Source: Acanthaster planci (lineage: Eukaryota; Echinodermata; Asteroidea; Valvatida; Acanthasteridae). From it: 64,000 bases of DNA. The translations under genes and the position numbers were made by a program. The number at the start of each line of letters is the position of its first letter. Positions within the stretch are counted from its first letter, which is position 1. The DNA lies in contig NW_019091402.1 in NCBI RefSeq assembly GCF_001949145.1, positions 695,727 to 759,726 of the forward strand, given 5' to 3'. The notes beneath the pieces are model-generated. The model worked only from the letters and a program-made list of their open reading frames with translations, was not told the origin of the DNA and searched no databases. Positions 12,731-23,100 of the stretch are shown here, piece by piece.

Positions 12731-13377
12731 GGCATCCAAGTAATTGAGACAACCTGTGCTATGTCATTCACCTTCTTGAAAATCATGGTCGAGATTCAAG
12801 AATGTAGTCATTTGGTCTCAAGGACCCCCAGTCATAACCCTTCCCACAATCGTGAGGAAATCTGAAATAATTTCTAACCTAAGTAAACGTTTGAATGTTT
12901 TCTTTGAAATTATCATTTTGTGATCGAGAGGGTAGATTGCACAATCACTTAGTTTATACTTTTGTTTAGAGACATTCATGCTTAATTGGCCTGCAGAAAG
13001 TTTATTTTTGTACAAACTTGATACATGTATGTTTTGTAAAATATTTTCTTGCTATTTATGGGTGAAGGCCAGAATTCTTTTAATTTTATTTAGAAATAAA
13101 CTTAAAACTAATAAATGTTGCAAATAATAAATAAATGTGATCTGAATTCTCTGAATTGATTTGTTTGAGATGATTTTTTTAAAGTTGGAATTAATTTACA
13201 CCCTCCTTTTAGTTTGGCTTTAAAACATGTCGCGCAGCCCTTCATATTAAACTTTTTACCATGGTGTGGTTTCAAAATAGATTTCAATGCTAGTTTGGGG
13301 GTTTATAAGCTGTGTTTATGAGCGACAGTTTCACTTTAAAAAAAGTGGCAAAATGGCAAGACGTTCTGAGAATATTG

Positions 13378-13440
13378 GTCAAGTCGTCCATAGGTCAAGT
13401 CGTCCCCAGATCAACTTGTCCCCTAGTCAAGTCGTTCCCC
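13378..13440 (+). repeat. Four imperfect tandem units of about 16 bp
   Basis: Units resemble GGTCAAGTCGTCCCCA, each with one to three changes. No protein is associated. Confidence 0.6.
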
Positions 13441-13469
13441 ACATAAATAACTTAATTATAATTTTAATT

Positions 13470-13680
13470 TGGAAATTTATTTTGGGGGATAATTTTTTTC
13501 TTTAGTAAATATTACTTCTCAAGTTTTTACGTGGCAATGTTTTTTTTGGGGGGGGTAGTTTATTTTCATTTTTACTTATCAAGTTTTTACTGCAGCAACT
13601 TATTTTCTTGGGGGGATAATTTATTTCATTTTTTACTTATCAAGTTTTTGCTGCAGTAATTTATTTGGGGGCGATTTATT
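13470..13680 (+). repeat. Tandem repeat, period about 61 bp, three to four units
   Basis: The phrase ACTTATCAAGTTTTTACTGC recurs at 13513, 13573 and 13635, each followed by a T-rich stretch and a G run (GGGGGATAATTT). A degraded further unit precedes them near 13470. Non-coding satellite-like array upstream of the TIR-SAM gene. Confidence 0.65.
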
Positions 13681-15004
13681 ATGACTACTGAAGGGGTTGG
13701 GGATATAGCATTGTCTGCCGGCAGCCAATCATACGCATTGCGATACTCCATGAATAAATGACGGAAACTTCGTAGAGCGTCCGGGCTACGTATTGCCTCT
13801 TTAAGGTCTGTCTCCCACAGCTGTTGAAGTTGTCATTCTTAACTTTTGATAATTTAAAATATAATTGTGTAAATATCATCTGATGTGCTTAATGCACTTA
13901 AACGCTAGACCGATGGTAATAGAGTTCATCATAATTGCGGATTAACTGTGCGGCTTTTTCAAATGAACAAATGAGATTAGCGGCAGAATATAATCCCGAG
14001 GAAGAATGTTTAGACGATCGATTTTTTTTCTCCACAACGATCGAACAGTTCGCCAATATTCCGTCACCACTTTGTGACGTGGCACGAACTGTCTCTAGAT
14101 CGCAAAGATCAATAATGAGAGCGGGAAAATTTCTGGAATCCATTAGCCACACCGAAAAGAATTTTTTAAATTTTTAACCCCAAATCCAGCATTTATCATT
14201 ACTGAACAACGCTTACGGGGTAAGTACAACAGAAAGAAGAGCCGTTTGCAAGCCATAATTAGACTCAGATATGCGCCGCATGCAACAGGTGAACTGTGGC
14301 GTACAGTGAGCAAGCGCTCTGGACTCTACGGCTGTTTTATAAACATCGGATAGAATTTAAACACCACTTGAGTTAAATTTGAGGACAGTTAAAAAGTAAA
14401 TGAAAAATCAAACCGACGCTTAGCCTGCCATTTAATAACATCTTAGTTCTAGAGTGAAATGAAAATCTTTTCAAATTAGTTCTGTCATTTACGATGGTTA
14501 TAAAACAGCCGTTGGTAACAATTTTTTTGTACTTGGTTACCATGCAGCGATGTACACGTACATTATGTACAGTGTTCACGTTCGTTTTTTGTGTGCTTAC
14601 TTGCGGAAGTAGGAGATTGAATCACAGTTCACTTTGCGCGCTTTGCGACCTTAATTTAGAGTTTTTACTTAGGAATTTTTACGAGTTTGATATGGAGTGT
14701 CGAGTATTACATACTGAAGTGTTTGGATGGTAATTTACTTCACCAAACAGTGTCAAATGGTAAGTTTTTGTATCGATACAATCAACAGATCAACGTGATC
14801 ACCTAAACTTAATTTCACCGTAACATCGCCAGCATCGGATTATACAGGCGCGGCGAACACTTCATTCACGACAAGTGTGTTGTACTTTGTGCCTACCTTG
14901 CTTACCATAAAAACGCAGTCTGGCCTAGGTCAGTTTTTCTAAGGAAAATTTAATTTATACAAGAAAGAAGGGAGGGTCTGTATACTGTATTGTAACTTGA
15001 AGGA

Positions 15005-15083
15005 ATACCCCCAGACAGACCAGAACTGTGGGGTCCGACGTCCGCTGAGCGGAGCAAACGTGGCCCCCACAATTCTGGGGGTA
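15005..15083. repeat. Palindromic dispersed repeat with a GACGTCCGC core, copy A
   Basis: ATACCCCCAGA at the left and TCTGGGGGTAT at the right are exact inverted ends. The core contains GTGGGGTCCGACGTCCGC and then GTGGCCCCCAC. Related copies are at 46891-46975 and 55007-55062, each followed within about 40 bp by TACATGTA. Confidence 0.55.
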
Positions 15084-15571
15084 TTGTACATGTAGGAATA
15101 GGTTTCTTGCCAACATTTCTTGTCCGGTGTAAAATAAAATCTTGCTTTTTCGGTGATCATTTCACCTTAATAGAGATTGTAAACAAGCATATCAAATACT
15201 CCCTTTTGTGGCCTGCTTAAATGATGTTCTAAGTTGTCTGAATTTAAGCTCACAAAGGTATAGACAGAATGAATGTTATAACATCCTTCGCTCTATACCA
15301 CAGTTGCTAGCTCCCTAATCTGAGTAATTTCTCCTGTACTGTAGTGAAGTTTGGTTGGTTTTCACAGTAAATGGAAAAATAAGGGACCTTACAACAGTCA
15401 GAAAAATTAAGGCTTCCCTGTGTTTATGATACCCACTCTAGGCCTACATTATTTTGCTTTGACGATACAACTGTAGGCCCTATTTATATGTTTTTCTTCT
15501 CTATATCACACAGATCATGGACTACTGAGGTTTTTGTCAAGTCATAATTTTGACATTGATGTTGATGTAAC

Positions 15572-18500
15572 ATGCACAGTGATATGGAAGGTGTAACTGA
15601 AACAGTTGAACAGCATAAGCAACAAGAACCTGTCCTGGAAGATGCAGTGAACAAGGAAGAGCCAATGGAAGATAACAAGGAAGGCGAAGAGAACTCAATG
15701 GATGTTGCTAATGAGAAGGGGCCGGAGGAGGCGCAACGTGTCGCCAACCAGCCAAAACAGATGGAGACAGGGGGTGGGGATGGGGTGCCAAATGTTGCTC
15801 CGGTGAAACCGATCCTCAAAGATAACTTGCCCAAACCCAGGGTAAAGAAAGACAGAACTAAGAACAGAAAGCAAGATGGAAAAATGGTGCCCGGAAGCAA
15901 CCAGGTTGCTAAGAAAATGAAGAAGGGCATTTTCATCTCGTACTCCCCAGACGGAGGCTTCCTTGAACGAAAACTCATCTGTGAAGCGGTGAGACAGTTC
16001 AAAGAGAATGATCTGACTGAAGACATTTGGTTTGATAAGGACGAGGAGAACACCAGCAGTCCTGCATGGTTTTCGCAGCGGATGGAAGCAGTTGAAAAAT
16101 GCCGTGCTGCCATCTGCTTCCTGTCTTTTAGCTACTTTCAATGCCCTGTTTCACTGTACGAACTCCGTTGTCTACTTGAGCGACAAGTCCCCTCATCTTC
16201 CACCCCTCCCAAGGTCTTTCTTGTCTTATGCGAGAATGTGGAGATCCCACAGCAGTATACCATCTTCTTGGAAGATCTTGTGAGACTGTGCCATCCGAGA
16301 TACCAAAGACTCAGTCTCTCGGAGAAAGCCTCAGTCGTCATCGGTGCTCTGATGGAGAAAGTTGAACACTATGCTTCTATCTTTGCACCTCATGTGCCGC
16401 ACATACCAGGTGCAGACTACACGGAGGAGTACAAGAAGAAGAAACTGTGCAAGTGGAACCTGGACGACCTGCAAAGTTGGCTGTATCAGATGGGGATCAG
16501 GGAATTCTACCGCCAGAGTTTTGCTGAAGCGGGCATGGACGGCTTCCTCCTCATGTCTATCATGGACCAAGACATGGCCGACTTTCTCGGCATTGACAGC
16601 CGTGTAGTCAGGAAGAAAATACTCCAGCAGATTATCGGGATTCTAGAGAAGGAACACAAAGCTCCGGAGAGTTGGCATCTGCGAGCAAGGACACAGAAGA
16701 ATCGGACAGACAGTGTTTACCTGGTGTACGATCCCACAGATGTGAGACTAGCACAGAATCTTAAACAAGATTTGAAGAAGAAAAATCTTCAAGTGAGTCA
16801 AAGACTTATGAGTAGACTTCTGAACTTAGTTTCTCCCCCTATTAATGATAAGAAAACATTTGTAATCTGTGAAAAGCAAGTGAGATTTAATGCACTGACA
16901 GACCAACGAGCTAACCATTTTCATTGACAGCAGAGCAAACTACTGTAGGCCTAGCGCAAACTGAGGGAGTAGAGAAATTTTAGAGAGCAGATGGTATCGG
17001 TAGAACATCAGAAAGTAAACAGTACATATCCCCAAAGTGGTGAACATAATTCTCATTCCATCTTATAAGCCTACCAAGCATAGCAGCCTCACTGTCTATC
17101 GTGCATTAATACTTTTTTAACCTTTGTTGAAAATTTTGGTACTCTTTTCTGCAAAGGTGTCTTGTCATGAGAAGCTGGGACAATCTAAGGAGGAGTTCTT
17201 AGCAATCAACGGACCAATCATAGCCACTGCCAAGCATGTCATCATTCTTCTGACCGAAGGAGCCACGGCATCCCCGTTCGTCTTCCATGAAGTGCTGTTT
17301 GCTGACTGGCTTGGGAAGTCGCTGGTGACAGTCATGTTCAAGAATGTCTGGGAGAAAATGCGACCATCACTGAAAGCTGTGATAGGTAATCAACGAATCT
17401 CAGTCCTTATACATACATGTACATGTTTTTCGTGTCTAATAACCTGCAGGGACCAATTTCATAGAGCTGCTTAAGCACAAAATTTGCTTAAGCATGAGAA
17501 ACCTTGCTTGATAAATGAGGTAATCTGCCAAAACTCTATGTGATGTATAGTGTTTTGGAATTGTATTTAGCTGTCTTTTGGTTAGCATGACAATCAGATA
17601 GAGTCGGAGCTGGTAACCTTTGTTTTTTAAGCAAGGTTTTTTGCGCTTAAGCAGATTTTGCACTTAAGCAGCTCTATGAAATTGGCCCCAGCTGCTGGAT
17701 TATCTCTAGCAGTAAGGAGTTCACCAGCTTTTGCCTTGGTGCACGTAATCTGCATTTTACCACATGTAGCTTTGTTCATTTGGTACGGAAAATGAAATTA
17801 CTGCCATATACTGGTACCCTCTAGGTCTCTAGGTACCTGGAAGACTTGGTTTTGTGAACTTAGATGTACCGGTACAACCATACTGAAGAGCTTTTTCTAC
17901 GTTAATGGCATAAAAGGCACCAGATTGCCGTGTATGTCTTTAAATCTCATTAACAGATTGGTTTCAGTCACAAGGTTTTTGCCTTTCGTTAGTTACAGCA
18001 TGGAAACCTTTAGTTGAACTAAGTGCATTTTTGTGGGTCTTGATGTGGATATTTTGAGGGTCCTTTTGTTTCTGTGTTTGCAGGTGAATTTCCAGCCATT
18101 GATTTTGAGACCAAGATGTACAGTGAGAGCATGGACATTCTTGAGCATCACATCAGGCCCTTACGCAAGGTGCCAGGGGTTGTGTTGGAGCAGACTTATC
18201 TCAACCGGATGAGTGAAGGACTTAAGCCCCTGCAGGTCCTTGCAGCATCACAAGGTACAAGCCAAAAAATTTAAGATGAAAAATTTTTCATGGCTGCGTT
18301 AACCAGGCATGGCAGTTGAGTTTCCTGAAACAATGAAAGCACATCATTAGGTTCCAAGAAAAGTGACAGAAATTGAGAGATCACTTTTTAATAAATTTGC
18401 AAACGTAGTTTTACAGTTCTCAAAAAGAAACGAAACATGAAAGAAGTTTGCTGTGTTTCTCAGTGTGGATGCAAAAATCCCTGAAATGGCTTACATACAG

Positions 18501-20135
18501 AAATTAAGAAGCAAACATTTTGCATTTGGATATTTTGGCACCTTAGGAGGAGTGGTTAGTGCCACTTTCATATTGTCTTTGTGAAAATGCATGTAGCACA
18601 AGATGTTACAAAAGTCCTTCAGGTTTGTATGCCTTTTATGCAATATGGTCTGGAGTTGAGACGGAAGCTATCATTGCTGCCTCACTCTCTTCAATTGAGT
18701 TTTATTGACATCCCTTAGCAAACAGATTTTTATAAAGCCGCTTCAGAATCTTCTGCACCGCACTTAACGAGTGTACATTTCTCTTCGCAACACTATGTTC
18801 AAACTGTTAGAGTGGTTTCTTCACCTGTAGCAATATGACACACATTCTGCCTTGTTTGTCATGCAAGTTAATGAATGGAGATGAGGTTCCAGATCAAACA
18901 AGACGTCTGCCAGCAGCAACAAACATCTCTGATTGATTCCTTTGTTGCATTTTGCAACACGTATATGCTCCTCGGGCCTGTGTCAATATGGCAAGGCAGA
19001 GTGTTGTGCTAGACAGTATTGAGCCTAAGAATTCCACTTTTCATAAAGTTCGTGCCTGTGCTGTGAAATGTATAAATGGTGAAAATAATAACTTAGTCTC
19101 AGGAAAAGATTTCTTTGTGCTCTGCTAGGCACTGACATTTACTGACATGCATTCTCGTTAATTTGCCTCAACCTGTACGTACTTAGTACCTGCGCGACCA
19201 TTAATTAAATTGAGTGGAGTTGGTGTTCCCTCCATGTACAATATAAAATGTATGTTGAATTTGTTGATTGTAATCCACACCAACAAATCAACTAACTTTC
19301 TTTCAATGAAAAAAGGAGGGAGGGGGAGTTCTACTAATATTTGGTGGATGAACTTGCTGATACCTGTTAGTAATGCAAGTTTTAAAATCAGATCTCAGCC
19401 TTCATACTCTGATTTAATTTAGTAGCCAGCGATCTGAAATGTATTTTGTTTGAAATGTATGTATGTAGTTTGATATTCCCCTACAGTTCCTGCTTTTTCT
19501 GGTCTGACTTTCCAAAGCCAACTTCTCTCCTCCCCCCAAAAAGAGAGGTATAAATGTACTCTCCAGTAGATCCATTTCTTTAATTTGTTTGTAACAATTT
19601 TGAAGGTACTGGGTCAGCAGTGAGCAATGGATCTTCGGATACCAAAGTCTTCTTGAGCTACCAGTGGGACATGCATAACAAAGTCCAGGAAATCAAGCGA
19701 ATCCTTGAGAACAACGGAATCTCTTGCTGGGTTGACAACAGCCCGACTATCGCACAGCAGCGTGGCACCTCAGGAGCCAGCACGCGCAGCACAGCAACAT
19801 CCGGGCCGATTCACTCGGATGCCATACACGAGACTTTGGAAAGCAATATCCAGAGGAATATGAAGTCGTCCACCATCGTTCTGAGTTGCATCACTCCACG
19901 GTATTTACAGTCAGACAACGGCATTAAGGATTTAATGTTGGCCGAGGCCCTACATAAGCCGGTGATTGCAGTGTTGCTTCGTTTCGTGGCGTGGCCACCA
20001 GACATGGGTCCCTCTCCCATCAAGAAACTTCTGGCCCACACCAGCCACATTGACCTGAGTAACGACAAATTGTTCAAGCAGAACTTCCACGTGCTTGTGG
20101 AGAGACTGAGGAGATTTTTAAACTCCAAGCACTGA
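15572..20135 (+). CDS. TIR-SAM-TIR-TIR multidomain protein (716 aa)
   Basis: Coding exons 15572-16792, 17157-17385, 18084-18254, 19606-20135; phases agree. The coding exon opens at an acceptor at 15513; ATG 15572 follows an in-frame TGA, and a 4-codon upstream ORF (ATG 15517) precedes it. Residues 1-115 are acidic, then lysine-rich. TIR1 is about 117-265 (GIFISYSPD, then SLYELRCLLE with Glu197). SAM is about 294-363 (WNLDDLQSWLYQMGIREF to DMADFLGID). TIR2 is about 379-500 (VYLVYDPTD, then SPFVFHEVLFADWLGKSLV with Glu452). TIR3 is about 553-700 (VFLSYQWDMHNKVQEIKRIL, then GIKDLMLAEALHKPVIAVLL), with Asp649 where catalytic TIRs have Glu. There is no signal peptide or membrane span, so it is presumably cytoplasmic. 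The role is inferred only: self-associating signalling in innate immunity or NAD+ metabolism, by analogy with SARM1, from which it differs in order and lacks ARM repeats. Confidence 0.88.
17449..17690. mobile_element. Full-length palindromic MITE (CAATTTCATAGAGCTGCTTAAG family), copy 1
   Basis: The ends are near-perfect inverted repeats: GGGACCAATTTCATAGAGC at the left, and GCTCTATGAAATTGGCCCC at the right. The whole element folds on itself, with internal repeats of TTAAGCAAGG and CTTAAGC. It sits in intron 2 of the TIR-SAM gene. A second copy in reverse orientation is at 39961-40218. Confidence 0.75.
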
Positions 20136-23100
20136 ACGAAGAGACTTGGGTAAGATTATCTCTTTGGGAACCCCGTCAGTTGGCATTCAGTGGTAATGGA
20201 GGTAGACCTAACAAATTACGCAGACATCTGGGAACTGATGTTGGTGCTTCAAAAGACTTGGGGTAGAAAGGAATGCCTGAGCACCATGTGTATGATCTGC
20301 AGAGAAATTGTAAACATCATTGAGTATTTTGCTGAATTAAAAAATCTTTGCGACATTGCATTAAGTAAAATTTCAGCTTCTCAGTGCTTAGCAACAACCA
20401 CCTGTAAATAAGCAGAGCTGTCACATTTTCAGGCTTGTATGGAGGCTCCAAAAAAGACTTGTATGTATTTTAAAAACTTTCAGGAGCCTATGAAGACATA
20501 CAGATTAATTTCTTAAATTAATTAGTATGCAGCCGTTGTATCTATTTAATTTATAAGAGTTGTTTTAAAGTACGAAATGGAAATGGTGTTGCTCTTCAGT
20601 AACCAAACCAGTTCATCCTGCTAAGTTGTAAACACACTTTCATTTTCTTTGTGTTGACTTTTTGAAAGTGATCCTGTACTGTACATTTGTGTTGTATTAA
20701 AATGAACTGAAGGATTTTGTCCACTCAGAGCAGAACAAAAGAGGGCGTTTTTGGGGGGGTACTCACCGCATAGGTTCGCCGTGAGGCATGCAAGTACATG
20801 CATATGCGCGTTTGACGCGAAGCACGCTGAGTATGCGTAACTACTGGTAATTTACTCCGGCACGTATGGTCTTAGCTTACATGCAAAATGCGTGCAAGAA
20901 TCCGCTTATAACAACCTGTCTTTCTTTTCACCAATGGGGGGGTGTTACTTCAGCTCGAGGTGGATACCATTAAGAGGATAATTGGTTTTGTGAACAGGTT
21001 TCCATTGTGCTGTATATCAACAAAATAAGTTCTGAATAAGAAAGATTCAGGTTTGTACCAAAGATGTAAAATGTTCTCAAAATTAGACATAAACTCCAAA
21101 AGATCAAATGTAGGTTTGCTTTCTCCTGTTTAAGACCAAGACTGTAGTTGCATTCATTGTACATGTGCTTTCAGGTTTGCACAAGTTTTGTTTGCCATTC
21201 ATGTGCAGCAGCTGTTTATTACCCTTTCATTGTTTGAAACCTTTTGTAAATTAGGGGAACTTGCATGTACTTGCCTGTTCAAATTAACATGAATTGCCTG
21301 TATTTTATTAGTAAAATCATGGTGCTGATTGCTGTAATGAAATTCAAATTCACCTCTTCAGTCAATCTGCATCTCAACTCAATGTTCCCAGAATTTTTTT
21401 TCCCATCTGCTAGCAATTAATCACTGCTAACCTAAATTTCCATACACTTGTCACTTTACAATGATCCTTGAGAGTGCGCATGCCGCCGGCATTTCTGTTT
21501 GATCTGCACCACATGCAGTCCTGAGCATCACTCCTCAGCACCTTAACGTTCACACAAGTGGAGACAACATTTATCATAATGGATAGTTGGCAGTCTGTAG
21601 CTCTTTATCAACAGTGTACTCTGGAGGTCGACCTATTCTTTTAAATAATTGGTCCTAACTAGAGCAGTGGTGTGTTACAATTATTGCTGATTGCATTTTG
21701 GGGCTATGTGTATGAATAAGAGTATGAAAACTGAGCCAGCCTTCAACAAAAGAAGTAGTTTGGATGAACCAGTAAATATCATCACCAACAGTTGTTCTTG
21801 TTTAAAGTGGTTTTTTGAATCAACTTGTTAAAATGTACAAAATAGGAGTGTGTCCCTCTCCTGGGTTACAGTTGACAAAACAGTTATTATTGTAAGTCTG
21901 GACCAAGTCATACGGACTTTAGTGTGATGCCACAAATCTGTGGACCCAACTTTACAAGCAATGTGTGTAGGGTGCCCAAAACTAAAGATTAAGACTGTGC
22001 ACCCAGACCATTGAGGGTGAGGGGACTAATCCTCACGTTAAAGTCACGACCTAGTTGTGACAGAATTCGTCCCCATAAAGTTTTTATCCGCAACATCTAT
22101 GTTTTGTAGACCCCTCAACTATGGAACAAGTATGCCTACTTTGTCGATATTATTTGTTTACTGGAGAAAAGGATTCTTGTTATTTTTCACTATTTTCCAC
22201 TTTTTCCATATCGCAGAATATGCCCCTTGGCATCAATTCTTCAAAAGTAAACATTATTTTATACATGCATTCCAAACGTTTTACAGGGATCTGCCAGAAT
22301 AACCTGGGAACTTTGATCCCAGCTCAAACAGATCATCTCCTCCATCGGCCTTCAATCTATTTACTCATTTGTGATGTAAACACAGTCCCTAGGAAAGAAA
22401 TGATAAATTATTTTTGCATTGTTATAGTCTGATACCAAGGTTGATGTTTTTACACTGGCATAGTAACTTCTTACAAACAAACATAGTGGTAAATTTGGAC
22501 AAAACTACTGTGGTGATTTAAACTTTGTGGCCAATGGTCTTAAGCACAGCATAAATGTATGATTTTGTTCGGTCCATTTGCAAATTCCATTGAAAGTACA
22601 AGCACCACTCTACAAGATAACTACTTTGAATTTGATTTGCTTTATATGTATGTTGAAGTTAATAGAAAATATGTAAAAGCTTGTGGGACTGAAACACTTA
22701 CATGTACATGTAATTGTGGAGAGCTGATGTTGCTGCCCGATGTGGTTCATTAACAATAAACAAACTGGAACAAGATGCGTGTACTTAGTGCAGTTGGCTG
22801 TTTTATGCAATTTTAGTATGATGTACACGTATATTTGTTGGTCAGTTTTCCACTTCTTCACTACTGCAGCTGTAAATGATGATAATGATGGGAAAGGCGA
22901 CTTCTGCAATGTTCACAATGCTGTACATTTTCATTTAGATATTGATCTGACAGATTTGTGATGCTCATGCTAGTAGAAATTTTGTTGTAATTTACTTCAA
23001 ATTGCCTCTGTTCAATTTGCAGAGGGTTTTTAAGGTAATGATCATTAAGATACAAGTGTGCATGGTTTTCTTTATTGAAGTGTGCAAAGATTAAAATAAT

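Larger units (their letters stand above)
10480..15513. other. Gap between SLC35B3 and the TIR-SAM gene: 3' UTR, repeats, putative promoter
   Basis: No protein-coding exon is recognised. It contains the SLC35B3 3' UTR of unknown length, inverted-repeat elements at 10768-11002 and 12508-12730, tandem repeats at 13378-13440 and 13470-13680, and a palindrome at 15005-15083. CpG becomes more frequent between about 13.7 and 14.9 kb, a plausible promoter and noncoding first exon for the TIR-SAM gene, whose first coding exon opens at an acceptor at 15513. Confidence 0.4.

Noticed and set aside
15484-16113. Minus-strand open frame of 209 codons
   Set aside because: Antisense to the TIR-SAM first coding exon, which has clear domain evidence on the plus strand.
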